From: Pasteurellaceae bacterium Pebbles2
GTDB taxonomy: Bacteria; Pseudomonadota; Gammaproteobacteria; Enterobacterales; Pasteurellaceae
Length of the DNA: 64,000 bases
Reading direction: 5' to 3'
Assembly (NCBI GenBank): GCA_023101505.1
Contig: LVZA01000001.1
Coordinates: forward strand, 1,979,672 to 2,043,671
Shown: positions 32,114-42,211 of the stretch, piece after piece
Numbering within the stretch: position 1 is the stretch's first letter
Layout of the letters: each line of letters opens with the position of its first letter
Notes under the pieces: model-generated
Databases searched by the model: none
What the model was told of the DNA's origin: nothing
The model's input: only the letters and a program-made list of their open reading frames with translations
Translations under genes and position numbers: made by a program

Positions 32114-32668
32114 CTACAAATATGAAACAAAATCTTGCGTGTCGATTTGCTTGATTTCTCGTTCTAATTTTTCTTCGGCAGCAGTGCCAATCATCAATAA
32201 TGCCACGATTTTATCTTGTGCGGAACAACCAAAGGCTTGGCGCAAGGCTTTGCCCTCTGTCCATTTGCCTGTAATCCATACATTATCGAAACCTAAATTT
32301 TGCGCCGCAAGTTGAATACCATAAGCAGCGCAACCTGCGCTTATTAATTGCTCCCACTCAGGCACTTTGCTGATCTCGGGATTAATTTTCGCCACCACGC
32401 CGATAATCATCGGTTTGGCGCAAATGCCGTCGATTTTATTGAATTGCTTTTCGTCTAATTGCAATTCCGTTGCGACTTCTCGCAAAATCGTGGCTAATTT
32501 TTGTAAACCGTCATTTTCTATAACGATAAAATGATAAGGGTGTAATCGACCGTGATCGGGCGTGCGTAATGCGGCTTGAAAAATTTGTGCCAACTGTGCC
32601 TGATTGGGCGCAGGTGCAACCAATTTTTTATTAGAACGGCGAGTGGTGAGTAATTCTAATGTATCCAT
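32114..32668 (-). CDS. ydjA: Nitroreductase family protein YdjA
   Basis: A 184-residue FMN-dependent oxidoreductase. The N-terminus MDTLELLTTRRSNKKL matches the FMN-phosphate site of E. coli YdjA, one of the smallest nitroreductases; RTPDHGRLHPYHFIVI and SAGCAAYGIQLAAQNLGF are further family motifs. I chose the ATG at 32668 since the five extra upstream residues are absent from relatives. Substrate in vivo unknown. It precedes the DedA gene in a two-gene unit and is divergent from sppA. Confidence 0.9.
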   Translation of the reverse strand: MDTLELLTTRRSNKKLVAPAPNQAQLAQIFQAALRTPDHGRLHPYHFIVIENDGLQKLATILREVATELQLDEKQFNKIDGICAKPMIIGVVAKINPEISKVPEWEQLISAGCAAYGIQLAAQNLGFDNVWITGKWTEGKALRQAFGCSAQDKIVALLMIGTAAEEKLEREIKQIDTQDFVSYL

Positions 32669-32787
32669 AACTTTTCTCGTCAATCATAATTCAAAAGTGC
32701 GGTCAATTTTAGCATAAAATTTCCGTGAAAACTTATCCTTTTTCAGGTATATTTCCCCCTTATTTTATTGATAATGAGTAATAATAA

Positions 32788-34677
32788 ATGAAAGTGATTT
32801 TTAAATTAATTAAATTCCTTTGGAATGGGTTAAATTTTATTCGTCGCATTGTGATGAATGTGATTTTCCTGTTTTTTGTATTGGCGTTAATCACCGTGTT
32901 AAGCCTTGTTAATCCACAAAAAAATAATCAATTATTAACGGGCGAACAAGGGGCGTTATGGCTGAGTTTAGACGGTTATCTCGCTGATAATCGAGAAGAA
33001 AATTTGACTTGGCAACAAGCCTTAAATGAGCTTGATAACACGCACGTACCACGTAAAATTTCGACCTTTGATTTAGTCTATGCCATTGAAAATGCAGCCA
33101 ATGACAGCCGAATTCAAGGCTTGGTTTTAGATCTTAATTATTTTGAGGGCGCAGATTTGCCAGCGTTAAATTACGTTGGGCAAGCCTTGCAACATTTCAA
33201 AGCGAAAAATAAACCATTGATTGCTTTTTCGGATAATTATAGCCAAGGGCAATATTTTCTTGCCAGCTTTGCAGATGAGATTTACTTAAACCCGATGGGA
33301 ACGGTGGAAATTAAAGGTTTGTCTAGCCAAAATTTGTACTTCAAATCAATGTTAGAAAAACTTGATGTAACTGCGCATATTTTCCGTGTGGGAACGTATA
33401 AATCAGCAGTTGAGCCATTTTTACGAGATAATATGTCGCCTGAAGCAAAATCTAATACACAACGTTGGCTAACGGGAATGTGGGCGAGTTTCGTGGATAC
33501 CGTGGCGAAAAATCGCCAAATTGATCCGCAAAATGTATTGCCTGAAAGCGCACAATATTTAGCAGATTTAAGGCAGTTAAAAGGGGACAGTTCAGCTTAC
33601 GCCAAGCAACGTAAATTAATTACCCAATTTGCGACACGTTCAGAATTAGAGCAAAAACTGACCGCACTTTTTGGCAAAAATGCGCAAGATGAAGTGAAAA
33701 GTGTGGATTTCGACCGCTATTTAGCAGCTTTGCCTGATCGCTTACAAGGCGACAGCAGTTTTAGCCGTCCAGACTATAAAATTGCGGTGGTGAATGTTGA
33801 AGGAACGATTATCGACGGCGAAAGTGTTGAGGAAGAAGTGGGCGGCGATAGCGTGGCTGCGTTGTTAAAGCAAGCGGCGCAAGATGATACCGTGAAAGCG
33901 GTGATTTTACGTGTCAACAGCCCTGGTGGCAGCGCCTTTGCTTCGGAAATTATTCGCCAAGAAATTGACCATTTGCAACGCTTAGGCAAGCCAGTGGTAA
34001 CGTCAATGGGGGCAATGGCAGCTTCGGGCGGTTATTGGATTTCTAGCACCACCGATTATATCGTTGCCGATCAAAACACCATCACAGGTTCAATCGGTAT
34101 TTTCGCAATGTTCCCAACCTTTGAAAATACCTTGAAAAAAGCAGGCGTTACTGCTGACGGCGTAAGCATTTCACCATTAAGCGAATTATCGGCGGTGAGC
34201 GCATTGTCTCCTGAAGTGAAAGACGTGTTCCAGCTTGAAATTGAGCAAGGCTATGACAAATTTTTAGACGTGGTGAGCCGTGGTCGTCATTTAACTAAAG
34301 CCGATGTGGACAAAGTGGCGCAAGGACAAGTTTGGTTAGGACAAGATGCTTTACAGCACAAATTAGTTGATGCCTTGGGGAACTTTGAAACTGCGGTGGA
34401 AAAAGCGAAAGAATTGGCGAATGCTAAAGTGGGCAAATCTGTCGAGTATTCGGTGGAATGGTTTGTGGAAGAACCGCAAGGTTTAAGCGCATTATTAAGC
34501 TCACTCAAACAAAGTGCAAAATCTTTGGTGCAAAGTAGTGTATATGAAATGATCGGCTTGCCTAAAGGGGCGTTAAGTGCGGCTAAAAATACACAAAAAC
34601 AATTAGGCGTGCTAAGCCAATTTAATGATCCAAAAGGGCAGTATTTATATTGCTTGAACTGTGGAAGTGTGAAGTAG
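32788..34677 (+). CDS. sppA: Signal peptide peptidase SppA, 67 kDa type
   Basis: Inner-membrane protease that degrades signal peptides after cleavage by leader peptidase. The 629-residue product has an N-terminal membrane helix (about residues 20-42) and two tandem S49 domains. The catalytic pair is split between them: lysine K205 in VGTYKSAVEPF in the first, serine S413 in GAMAASGGYWIS in the second, as in the E. coli 618-residue enzyme. VNSPGGSAFASE lies before the serine. An uptake signal is inside the coding sequence near 33660. Confidence 0.95.
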   Translation: MKVIFKLIKFLWNGLNFIRRIVMNVIFLFFVLALITVLSLVNPQKNNQLLTGEQGALWLSLDGYLADNREENLTWQQALNELDNTHVPRKISTFDLVYAIENAANDSRIQGLVLDLNYFEGADLPALNYVGQALQHFKAKNKPLIAFSDNYSQGQYFLASFADEIYLNPMGTVEIKGLSSQNLYFKSMLEKLDVTAHIFRVGTYKSAVEPFLRDNMSPEAKSNTQRWLTGMWASFVDTVAKNRQIDPQNVLPESAQYLADLRQLKGDSSAYAKQRKLITQFATRSELEQKLTALFGKNAQDEVKSVDFDRYLAALPDRLQGDSSFSRPDYKIAVVNVEGTIIDGESVEEEVGGDSVAALLKQAAQDDTVKAVILRVNSPGGSAFASEIIRQEIDHLQRLGKPVVTSMGAMAASGGYWISSTTDYIVADQNTITGSIGIFAMFPTFENTLKKAGVTADGVSISPLSELSAVSALSPEVKDVFQLEIEQGYDKFLDVVSRGRHLTKADVDKVAQGQVWLGQDALQHKLVDALGNFETAVEKAKELANAKVGKSVEYSVEWFVEEPQGLSALLSSLKQSAKSLVQSSVYEMIGLPKGALSAAKNTQKQLGVLSQFNDPKGQYLYCLNCGSVK

Positions 34678-34720
34678 TTTTTTCGCTTACCGTTCTTTAA
34701 TGATCGCTGAAAGTATTTGA

Positions 34721-35638
34721 TTAATCGGATAATTCAGCGATCATTTCATTAATTGCCGCACATAATAAATGGCGGTCGTGTCGATAACTCACATCATCAG
34801 CATTTAATTTCTTCGCCAATAAGGGAATATTTAAGGTGCATTCCGCCGCAAATTCAGGGGGCGTAATTGCACCGTCGATAATGTCTTGTTCGGCGCATTG
34901 ATTAATCCAATTTATGCGGTCGCTTAAGGATAATCGAGCCGCAGGGCTATGTTCAACGCCTAAATTATCAATAAAAATAATTTTGGCTGGCGTATTTTTT
35001 AACGCATTCATCACTTCAGGTAATAATAGCGTGGGCATAATACTGGTTAAAAAGCTGCCCGGCCCGAGTAAAACATAGTCCGCTTGCAAAATTGCATTCA
35101 CCGCTTCAGGCGAGGCGGACACTTGCGGCTGCAAAAATACGGAAGTTGGTAATTCAGCTAAATTATCTACCGCAACTTCGCCAAAAACTTGTTCTCCTGA
35201 AGCGAGCGTTGCACCTAAATGCACAGGTTGATCAGACATTGGAATTAAATAAGATTTCACTTTCAAAAAGTTACGGATCAGATTAATCGCATCAGTAGGG
35301 CGAATGTGCATATCTTCCAATGCTTTTAAAATCAAATTGCCTAAATTGTGTCCAGCTAATACACCATCGCCACCAAAACGATATTCAAAAACCGACGAAG
35401 CTGTCGTAGGTTTTGCCACAATTTGCGTTAAGCAATTACGCAAGTCGCCCCACGCAATACCGCCGTGATCTTGACGAATGCGCCCAGTTGATCCGCCGTT
35501 GTCGGTGGTGGCGACAATGCCTGTCAGGCGTTCTTTCAAAAAGCTCAATGACGACATCACACGCCCTAAACCGTGTCCGCCACCAATGGCGACGATATGT
35601 TGGACTTGTCTTAAATGTAGCTGTGATGAAGTGGTCAT
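34721..35638 (-). CDS. YvcK/YbhK family protein (CofD-like fold)
   Basis: A 305-residue member of the gluconeogenesis-factor family, related by fold to the F420 enzyme CofD. Motifs are VAIGGGHGLGRVMSSL at the N-terminus, VATTDNGGSTGRIRQDHG near residue 40, GDLRNCL, FRFGGDGVLAGHNLGNL-like and LGPGSFLTSIMPTLLLP near residue 195. YvcK of B. subtilis binds UDP-GlcNAc and is needed for cell-wall integrity on gluconeogenic carbon sources; a similar regulatory role is likely here but not shown. It stands alone, divergent from the moa operon. Confidence 0.88.
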   Translation of the reverse strand: MTTSSQLHLRQVQHIVAIGGGHGLGRVMSSLSFLKERLTGIVATTDNGGSTGRIRQDHGGIAWGDLRNCLTQIVAKPTTASSVFEYRFGGDGVLAGHNLGNLILKALEDMHIRPTDAINLIRNFLKVKSYLIPMSDQPVHLGATLASGEQVFGEVAVDNLAELPTSVFLQPQVSASPEAVNAILQADYVLLGPGSFLTSIMPTLLLPEVMNALKNTPAKIIFIDNLGVEHSPAARLSLSDRINWINQCAEQDIIDGAITPPEFAAECTLNIPLLAKKLNADDVSYRHDRHLLCAAINEMIAELSD

Positions 35639-35768
35639 TATGTTGAAATCCTTTTTAAAAAGTGCGGTGTTAATTTACCATTTTTTTGCCCAGTTTGAAA
35701 AAGATTATTTGCGCAATATACATATTCAGGTTATGTAATCAACTATATAATGATAGGCGAGTTGTAAT

Positions 35769-35782
35769 TTGATTTTTATCAT
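35769..35782 (+). promoter_or_regulatory. FNR-type box upstream of moaA
   Basis: TTGATTTTTATCAT matches the FNR consensus TTGATN4ATCAA at nine of ten defined positions. It lies 86 bases before the putative Moco riboswitch. An extended -10-like TGCTTTAAT occurs at 35814-35822. FNR activates the E. coli moa operon, and fnr itself is in this window at 48.0 kb. Confidence 0.6.
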
Positions 35783-35854
35783 TTTCTCGCAATAATTTGC
35801 CAGTTTTTCATTGTGCTTTAATTCTATGTCTTTTAAAATGAAGAAGATTTTTCA

Positions 35855-35970
35855 AATACCGAGCTTGTATGCCTACGTCTTTGACAACCGAAATGCGTTG
35901 CCTAGATAAGGTAGCAATGCCAGTGATCTCAAGGTTACTCGGGGATATGTTGGAAACGACTTATCCTATT
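35855..35970 (+). ncRNA. Probable molybdenum cofactor (Moco) riboswitch in moaA leader
   Basis: The leader folds into an enclosing stem CCGAG/CTCGG (35859-35863 with 35938-35942). Inside are a stem TTGCCTA/TAGCAA with one bulge and a hairpin GTGATC-TCAA-GGTTAC. Just after is a hairpin GGATA/TATCC (35943-35947 with 35962-35966) whose tip is GTTG-GAAA-CGAC, a GNRA tetraloop. The distal part resembles the E. coli moaA leader, which carries the Moco RNA motif. Position immediately before moaA strongly favours this. The ribosome site AAAGG follows, allowing translational control. Confidence 0.7.
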
Positions 35971-35987
35971 TTTTATAAAGGTATCAA

Positions 35988-37001
35988 ATGCAAAACCTCA
36001 TTCCAATCCGTAATGTTGGAGATCGCCTTGTCGATCCGTTCCAACGAGAATATTACTATCTGCGCTTGTCGATTACCGACGTGTGCAATTTTCGTTGTAC
36101 CTATTGTCTGCCCGACGGCTACAAGCCTAATCCTGAACGAGATAAATTTCTCAATGTTGATGAAATTCGCCGTGTCGCTCAAGCCTTTGCCAATATGGGC
36201 GCAGAGAAAGTGCGCATTACAGGCGGCGAGCCAACTTTACGTAAAGATTTTATTGAAATTGTGGAAAATATCACCGCACTTGAGCCGATCAAAAACGTGG
36301 CATTAACCACCAACGGCTACCGAATGGCAAAAGATGTGGAAGCGTGGCGTAAAGCTGGCGTTAGCTCAATTAACGTGAGCGTGGATAGCCTTGACCCTCG
36401 CCAATTTCACACCATCACAGGTGAAAATAAATTCTTTGAAGTAATGCAAGGCATTGACCGTGCGTTTGAAGTAGGTTACGAAAAAATTAAGGTCAATTCG
36501 GTACTAATGCGTGAGCTGAATTATCGTGAATTCGATCAATTTTTGGCGTGGATAAAAGACCGCCCAATTCAAATGCGTTTCATTGAATTAATGCAAACAG
36601 GCGAAATGGATAGCTTTTTCCATAAACAGCATATTTCAGGGCAAATATTAGCCGATAAATTACTGCGTGATGGCTGGCAATTACAACAAAAAGGGCGTTC
36701 CGACGGCCCAGCAAAAGTATTTAAACACCCTGATTATGTGGGCGAAATTGGTTTGATTATGCCTTATGAAAAGAATTTTTGTGCAAGTTGTAACCGCCTG
36801 CGTATGTCAGCCAAAGGCAAATTGCATTTATGCTTATTTGGTGAAGAAGGCATTGACTTGCGCCATTTGTTACAAAGTGATGAGCAGCAACCGCTTTTAG
36901 AAGCTGCGATATTCTCTGCGTTACAGGGTAAGCGTGAGCATCATTTCTTGCATCAAGGCGATAGCGGCGTGCGTAGCAATTTGGCAACCATTGGCGGTTA
37001 A
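35988..37001 (+). CDS. moaA: GTP 3',8-cyclase MoaA
   Basis: Radical SAM enzyme that starts molybdenum cofactor synthesis by converting GTP to 3',8-cyclo-dihydro-GTP. The 337-residue product has the SAM cluster motif with C33, C37 and C40 (CNFRCTYC), the second cluster motif [18 protein letters not shown] near the C-terminus, and the conserved terminal Gly-Gly. Other motifs are [13 protein letters not shown] and VSVDSL. It heads the moaACDE operon behind an FNR-like box and a probable Moco riboswitch. Confidence 0.97.
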   Translation: MQNLIPIRNVGDRLVDPFQREYYYLRLSITDVCNFRCTYCLPDGYKPNPERDKFLNVDEIRRVAQAFANMGAEKVRITGGEPTLRKDFIEIVENITALEPIKNVALTTNGYRMAKDVEAWRKAGVSSINVSVDSLDPRQFHTITGENKFFEVMQGIDRAFEVGYEKIKVNSVLMRELNYREFDQFLAWIKDRPIQMRFIELMQTGEMDSFFHKQHISGQILADKLLRDGWQLQQKGRSDGPAKVFKHPDYVGEIGLIMPYEKNFCASCNRLRMSAKGKLHLCLFGEEGIDLRHLLQSDEQQPLLEAAIFSALQGKREHHFLHQGDSGVRSNLATIGG

Positions 37002-37073
37002 CTTCAATAATTCAATGGCTGAACTAAGAGCTAAACTGCGGTGCAAAATTAACGAATTTTTTAAGAGAATAAA

Positions 37074-37550
37074 ATGACAGAATTTACTCATATTAATCAA
37101 AATGGCGAAGCCAATATGGTCGATGTTTCAGGCAAGCAAGACAGCGTGCGTGAAGCTCGAGCCGAAGTATTTGTGTCAATGAACGCAGAAACCTTGGCGA
37201 TGATTATGGCTGGCAATCATCACAAAGGTGATGTGTTTGCCACCGCACGAATTGCAGGTATTCAAGCAGCGAAACGCACTTGGGAACTCATTCCATTGTG
37301 CCACCCTTTGTTACTTTCTAAAGTTGAAGTCAATTTAACCGCACTTCCTGAAAGCAATCAGGTACGCATTGAAAGCCTGTGTAAGCTCACGGGTAAAACT
37401 GGTGTGGAAATGGAAGCTCTAACCGCAGCAAGCGTGGCAGCGTTGACGATTTATGATATGTGCAAAGCGGTGCAGAAAGATATGTTGATTTCAGGCTTGC
37501 GTTTATTGGAAAAGTGCGGTGGAAAATCTGGACATTTTATCGCCAAATAA
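37074..37550 (+). CDS. moaC: Cyclic pyranopterin monophosphate synthase MoaC
   Basis: Converts the MoaA product to cyclic pyranopterin monophosphate. The 158-residue product shows [16 protein letters not shown], the [12 protein letters not shown] and [12 protein letters not shown] active-site segments, and [21 protein letters not shown]. It is 72 bases after moaA with an uptake-signal variant in the gap and an AAGAGAA ribosome site. As in H. influenzae, there is no moaB in the cluster. Confidence 0.97.
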   Translation: MTEFTHINQNGEANMVDVSGKQDSVREARAEVFVSMNAETLAMIMAGNHHKGDVFATARIAGIQAAKRTWELIPLCHPLLLSKVEVNLTALPESNQVRIESLCKLTGKTGVEMEALTAASVAALTIYDMCKAVQKDMLISGLRLLEKCGGKSGHFIAK

Positions 37551-37565
37551 ATAAGTGAGAAAAGA

Positions 37566-37811
37566 ATGTTAAAAGTATTATTTTTTGCTCAAACTAGAGA
37601 GCTTATCGGACAAGACGAAATTGAACTAAACGCTGAATTTGCTGATGCCGAAGCGGTGCGAGCGCATTTAAGCCAAAAGGGCGACAAATGGGCGTTGGCA
37701 TTGCAAAAAGGAAAATTACTTGTCGCTATCAATCAAAGTCTGCAACCACTAGAAACTGCGGTGCATTCTGGCGATGAAATTGCTTTTTTCCCACCTGTAA
37801 CTGGGGGCTAA
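37566..37811 (+). CDS. moaD: Molybdopterin synthase sulfur carrier subunit MoaD
   Basis: An 81-residue ubiquitin-like protein that carries the thiocarboxylate used to add dithiolene sulfur. It ends in the required Gly-Gly (PPVTGG), which is adenylated by MoeB (found at 52.2 kb). The start follows the moaC stop by 15 bases and the stop abuts moaE directly. Confidence 0.96.
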   Translation: MLKVLFFAQTRELIGQDEIELNAEFADAEAVRAHLSQKGDKWALALQKGKLLVAINQSLQPLETAVHSGDEIAFFPPVTGG

Positions 37812-38264
37812 ATGCAAAACGTTAAAATTGCCGTGCAAGAACAGCCCTTTGATCAAAATGCTATTTATCATTGGCTTTCAGAACTTCATTCGGTGGGCGC
37901 AAGCACCATTTTTGTCGGAAAAGTGCGAGATTTAAATTTAGGTGATCAGGTTTCAAGCCTGTATTTAGAGCATTATCCTGCAATGACGGAAAAAGCCTTG
38001 CAAGAAATTGTGGCGCAAGCGCAACAACGTTGGGATATTCAACGTGTCGCCGTTATTCATCGAGTTGGCTTATTGCAAACTGGCGACGAAATTGTGCTGG
38101 TGGGCGTGAGTTCGGCTCATCGTGGTGATGCATATGCTGCCAATGAATTTATTATGGACTATCTCAAAACCAAAGCACCATTTTGGAAAAAAGAGCAAAC
38201 TAACCAAGGCGAACGCTGGATTGAAAGCCGTGATAGCGATCAACAGGCGGCGGATAAATGGTAG
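37812..38264 (+). CDS. moaE: Molybdopterin synthase catalytic subunit MoaE
   Basis: The catalytic subunit of molybdopterin synthase, a 2+2 complex with MoaD. The 150-residue product includes GASTIFVGKVRDLN, LEHYPAMTEKAL, HRVGLLQTGDEIVLVGVSS and the active-site lysine region KTKAPFWKKE. Start abuts the moaD stop. Last gene of the moa operon. Confidence 0.96.
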   Translation: MQNVKIAVQEQPFDQNAIYHWLSELHSVGASTIFVGKVRDLNLGDQVSSLYLEHYPAMTEKALQEIVAQAQQRWDIQRVAVIHRVGLLQTGDEIVLVGVSSAHRGDAYAANEFIMDYLKTKAPFWKKEQTNQGERWIESRDSDQQAADKW

Positions 38265-38427
38265 TTTAATCTCACCCGTTCTCACGAAAACTCAACAAAA
38301 TAGCACCGCACTTTATCTCTCTTTCCTTGCAATTATTGCCCAAAACAGCAAGCTGCGGTGCAAAAAGAATTCAACCCGCCCAACAAAATGAGTATAATAG
38401 CTCATTCCTTTTTACAACGAGAATATT

Positions 38428-39231
38428 ATGAAATTTATCTCTTTTAATATCAACGGATTAAGAGCAAGACCACATCAGCTAGAAGCGATTATCGAAAAAT
38501 ATAAGCCTGATGTGTTAGGTTTGCAAGAAATTAAAGTGGCAGACGAACAATTTCCCTATGATTTAGTGGAGCATTTGGGTTATCACGTTTTTCATCACGG
38601 TCAAAAAGGGCATTATGGCGTGGCGTTATTGACAAAAAGCCAGCCTAAAGCCGTGCGTAAAGGCTTTCCAACAGACGATGCAGAAGCACAAAAACGCATT
38701 ATTATGGCAGATTTTGATACAGAATTTGGCGCATTAACGGTGATTAATGGTTATTTTCCGCAAGGTGAAGCTCGTGATCACGAAACCAAATTCCCTGCAA
38801 AAGAAAAATTTTATGCGGATTTACAACGTTATTTAGAGCAAGATCACGATAAAAATAACCCAATTATCATTATGGGCGATATGAACATCAGCCCGATTGA
38901 TGCCGATATTGGCATTGGTGAAGATAACCGCAAACGTTGGTTACGCACTGGCAAATGCTCATTTTTACCCGAAGAACGTGAATGGTATCAACGTTTATAC
39001 GATTACGGTTTAGAAGACACGTTCCGCAAGCTAAATCCGCACGATGCGGATAAATTTTCGTGGTTTGATTATCGCTCCAAAGGGTTTGATGAAAATCGTG
39101 GGCTAAGAATTGACCATATTTTAGCGAACACAGCTTTAGCGGAACGTTGCGTGGCGGTGGGCATTGATTTGGATATTCGAGCGATGGAAAAACCATCAGA
39201 TCACGCACCAATTTGGGCTGAATTTAAATAA
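38428..39231 (+). CDS. xthA: Exodeoxyribonuclease III
   Basis: Major AP endonuclease and 3'-5' exonuclease of base-excision repair. The 267-residue product matches E. coli XthA (268). Motifs: [58 protein letters not shown] and the C-terminal [10 protein letters not shown]. It is preceded by a TATAAT-like -10 near 38394. It appears translationally close to the next gene (one base gap), as HI0041-HI0040 in H. influenzae. A paralogue lies at 28.7 kb. Confidence 0.95.
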   Translation: MKFISFNINGLRARPHQLEAIIEKYKPDVLGLQEIKVADEQFPYDLVEHLGYHVFHHGQKGHYGVALLTKSQPKAVRKGFPTDDAEAQKRIIMADFDTEFGALTVINGYFPQGEARDHETKFPAKEKFYADLQRYLEQDHDKNNPIIIMGDMNISPIDADIGIGEDNRKRWLRTGKCSFLPEEREWYQRLYDYGLEDTFRKLNPHDADKFSWFDYRSKGFDENRGLRIDHILANTALAERCVAVGIDLDIRAMEKPSDHAPIWAEFK

Positions 39232-39232
39232 A

Positions 39233-40024
39233 ATGACTGAAATTAATTTCTCTGCTGAATTAGATCAAAACTGGAAAAGTTACCGCACTTGGTTGAATGA
39301 ACAAGTGGCGGTGATTTCCGTTAATATGGCGTTGATGGACATTTTCCCTGCGGACAAACAAGCTAAGCTGGCGTATGTGGTGCGTGGTTATGAAAGTGAT
39401 GAAAGCGGCTTACCTTTTGTCGATTGTGCCGATGAAGTTTTTCGCCATATTTTGCATTCAGTTGCACAGCTTGGTGCATTGCCTGATGTGCTTTATGCTG
39501 GGCATATTTTATCGGGCGGAAAAGTGCAACAGTTGTTTTATTTTTCTGACGAAACTGCTTTCGCAGAAACGCTGAGCCAGTTGGAATATGACGACTTAAT
39601 TGTGCAACAAGATGCTCATTGGGACACCTATTTTGAGTTTTTATTGCCATCATCACTTGAAAGCAAAATGACTTTAACAGAAGAAATTTTAGACACTTTA
39701 GTGGAAAATGGGGTGGATTTATCGTCGCCAAAATTGGTTGAGCATAGCTTTCATTTCAACGAAAAAGAAGAAGTGGAGCGGTTTATCGAAAAATGTAGCC
39801 TGTCTGATGTGCAATTTAATCACATTAAATACACCGAAAATCCTGTACAAACAGACGACTCTAGCGATGTTTATTTAGTTAAAATTGAGCAAGAAATGAG
39901 TTTAGATACGCAAGATATTTTCAATCAAGTGGAGCGTTTTGAGCAACTTGCCGATGCCTTTTCTGCCCAATATTTAGGCTGGGAATATGGCAGTTTTGGG
40001 CAACGTGGGAATTATTTAAATTAA
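39233..40024 (+). CDS. DUF695 / RraB-like domain protein (HI0040 type)
   Basis: A 263-residue soluble acidic protein. The first 130 residues look like a DUF695 domain (NWKSYRTWLNEQVAVISVNM); the second half (from about TLTEEILDTLVENGVDL) resembles the regulator of ribonuclease E inhibitor B fold, with FHFNEKEEVERFIEKC and GWEYGSFGQR. The length and position after exonuclease III match H. influenzae HI0040. The ATG at 39233 is one base after the xthA stop, giving coupled translation. Function unknown; modulation of RNase E by the RraB-like part is only a fold-based suggestion. Confidence 0.78.
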   Translation: MTEINFSAELDQNWKSYRTWLNEQVAVISVNMALMDIFPADKQAKLAYVVRGYESDESGLPFVDCADEVFRHILHSVAQLGALPDVLYAGHILSGGKVQQLFYFSDETAFAETLSQLEYDDLIVQQDAHWDTYFEFLLPSSLESKMTLTEEILDTLVENGVDLSSPKLVEHSFHFNEKEEVERFIEKCSLSDVQFNHIKYTENPVQTDDSSDVYLVKIEQEMSLDTQDIFNQVERFEQLADAFSAQYLGWEYGSFGQRGNYLN

Positions 40025-40080
40025 AGTGGTAAATTTGGCTTAGTTTAATGTAAAACTAAGTCAAATTACACCGCACTTTT
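40023..40080. terminator. Long hairpin terminator between convergent genes
   Basis: AAAGTGGTAAATTTGGCTTAGTTT pairs imperfectly with AAAACTAAGTCAAATTACACCGCACTTT around a short loop (sequence given in two arms), ending in an uptake signal and a T run. It separates the HI0040-type gene from sixA. Confidence 0.75.
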
Positions 40081-40098
40081 AGTCAGTTTAAATCGTTT

Positions 40099-40554
40099 TT
40101 AAGGCTTCGCTTGCAACACCTTGCCGCTGTCGCCGTCCCATTCTAGTTCGGCAATCGTCGCTGGCATAAAAGACACATTATTTCTGCCGCATAATTCAGC
40201 TACCATTTCGCCAACCAAAGGCAAGTGTGAGATGATTAATAGGCATTCTACGCCTTGATCAAATAACACTGAAAGATAATCAGAAACCAGTTCTGCGTTG
40301 CCGTAGGGCGTGATGGCGTCCCAAGTTTCGGCGAGAGGGGTTAATTGTTGTTCAAATGCTTGATTGACTTGTTGAAAGGTTTGTTGCGCTCGCACATAGG
40401 GGCTGACTAAGACTTTGTCAAAGCAAAGTGCGGTGGATTTTAACCAAATTCCTTGATTAAATGCGCTTTCTTGACCAAATTCTGAGAGTTGGCGTTCTTT
40501 ATCCGATTTGGCAAACATTTCTGCCTCACCGTGTCGCATAATAAAAATTTTCAT
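40099..40554 (-). CDS. sixA: Phosphohistidine phosphatase SixA
   Basis: A 151-residue histidine phosphatase that removes phosphate from phosphohistidines; in E. coli it acts on ArcB and the nitrogen PTS protein NPr. The RHG motif with catalytic His8 is in IFIMRHGEAEM and the second histidine in LIISHLPLVGE. Single gene, divergent from pykA. Confidence 0.92.
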   Translation of the reverse strand: MKIFIMRHGEAEMFAKSDKERQLSEFGQESAFNQGIWLKSTALCFDKVLVSPYVRAQQTFQQVNQAFEQQLTPLAETWDAITPYGNAELVSDYLSVLFDQGVECLLIISHLPLVGEMVAELCGRNNVSFMPATIAELEWDGDSGKVLQAKP

Positions 40555-40757
40555 TTGATTTTCCTCTATGCTGGATATTTGGCAAATATATAAACCAAAT
40601 TTTATCTAAAAGTCAAAAGGAAATTTTGTTGGAATGGATAGCTTTCAACCAGTTTTAGGCGTATAATGTTGGGCAGTTTTTTCATCGTTGCAGATGTAGC
40701 GCAGCGAGAAATAGATTAACAGCTTAATTTTTAAAGAAATATAATGAGGGAAAATCA

Positions 40758-42197
40758 ATGTCTAGAAGACTAAGAAGAACAAAAATCGTATGTACAATGG
40801 GGCCTGCAACCGATAAAGGCAACAATTTAGAAAAAATTATTGCGGCAGGTGCAAATGTTGTCCGTATGAATTTCTCTCACGGTACACCAGAAGATCATAT
40901 TACTCGTGCTGAAAAAGTGCGTGAAATTGCGAAAAAATTAGGTAAGCACGTGGCGATTTTAGGCGATTTGCAAGGCCCGAAAATTCGTGTTTCAACCTTT
41001 AAAGAGGGTAAAATTTTCTTAAACATCGGCGATAAATTTATTTTAGATGCTGAATTGCCAAAAGGTGAGGGTAACCAAGACGCTGTAGGTTTAGATTACA
41101 AAACTTTACCGCAAGACGTTGTGCCAGGCGATATTTTATTATTAGATGACGGCCGTGTTCAATTAAAAGTGCTTTCAACCGAGGGTGCAAAAGTATTTAC
41201 CGAAGTTACTGTTGGTGGTCCTCTTTCAAATAATAAAGGGATTAACAAATTAGGCGGTGGCTTATCTGCTGATGCGTTGACTGAAAAAGACAAAGCCGAC
41301 ATTATTACAGCGGCACGTATCGGCGTAGATTATTTAGCGGTTTCTTTCCCTCGTTCAAGTGCAGATTTGAACTATGCTCGTCAATTAGCGACAGATGCTG
41401 GCTTAAAAGCAAAAATCGTGGCGAAAGTAGAGCGTGCTGAAACTGTGGTTGATGATGCGGCAATGGACGACATTATTTTAGCTTCTGACGTGATTATGGT
41501 GGCTCGTGGCGACTTAGGCGTGGAAATCGGCGACCCTGAATTAGTGGGCGTACAGAAAAAATTAATCCGCCGTTCACGTCAATTAAACCGTGTGGTTATC
41601 ACAGCAACACAAATGATGGAAACAATGATCAGCAACCCAATGCCAACTCGTGCGGAAGTTATGGACGTAGCGAATGCGGTGTTAGACGGTACGGACGCAG
41701 TAATGCTTTCAGCAGAAACTGCTGCAGGTCAATATCCATCTGAAACGGTGGCTGCAATGGCTAAAGTGTGTTTAGGCGCAGAAAAAATGCCAAGCATTAA
41801 TGTGTCAAAACACCGTATGGATCGTCAATTCGACACCATTGAAGAAGCGGTTGCAATGTCTGCGATGTTTGCTGCAAACCATATGAAAGGGGTGAGCGCA
41901 TTGATTTCAATGACCACAACAGGTCAAACAGTAAAATTAATGTCGCGTATTAGCTCAGGCTTGCCAATCTTTGCTTTATCACGCCACGAATCTACATTAA
42001 ATGCGTGTGCATTATATCGTGGTGTTGTGCCAGTATTCTTCGATGAAGAAACTCGTACGATTCAAGGTTTAAGATCAGCGATTGCGATGTTAAAAGATAA
42101 AGGCTACTTAATGAGTGGCGATCTTGTTTTATTAACGCAAGGCGACCAATTAACTTCAGGCGGCACAAATACTTGCCGTACATTGATTGTAGAATAA
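40758..42197 (+). CDS. pykA: Pyruvate kinase (PykA type)
   Basis: Final step of glycolysis, converting phosphoenolpyruvate and ADP to pyruvate and ATP. The 479-residue product matches E. coli PykA (480) from the first residues [18 protein letters not shown] onward. Catalytic-region motifs include [44 protein letters not shown] and [27 protein letters not shown] -10 lies at 40662-40667, giving a leader of about 85 bases. A hairpin terminator follows. Confidence 0.96.
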   Translation: MSRRLRRTKIVCTMGPATDKGNNLEKIIAAGANVVRMNFSHGTPEDHITRAEKVREIAKKLGKHVAILGDLQGPKIRVSTFKEGKIFLNIGDKFILDAELPKGEGNQDAVGLDYKTLPQDVVPGDILLLDDGRVQLKVLSTEGAKVFTEVTVGGPLSNNKGINKLGGGLSADALTEKDKADIITAARIGVDYLAVSFPRSSADLNYARQLATDAGLKAKIVAKVERAETVVDDAAMDDIILASDVIMVARGDLGVEIGDPELVGVQKKLIRRSRQLNRVVITATQMMETMISNPMPTRAEVMDVANAVLDGTDAVMLSAETAAGQYPSETVAAMAKVCLGAEKMPSINVSKHRMDRQFDTIEEAVAMSAMFAANHMKGVSALISMTTTGQTVKLMSRISSGLPIFALSRHESTLNACALYRGVVPVFFDEETRTIQGLRSAIAMLKDKGYLMSGDLVLLTQGDQLTSGGTNTCRTLIVE

Positions 42198-42211
42198 AAA
42201 TCAATTAAACG

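Noticed and set aside
35869-36306. Open frame of 145 codons overlapping the moaA leader and start
   Set aside because: It runs through the structured leader and into moaA in another frame, with no recognisable protein features; MoaA is clearly the real product.
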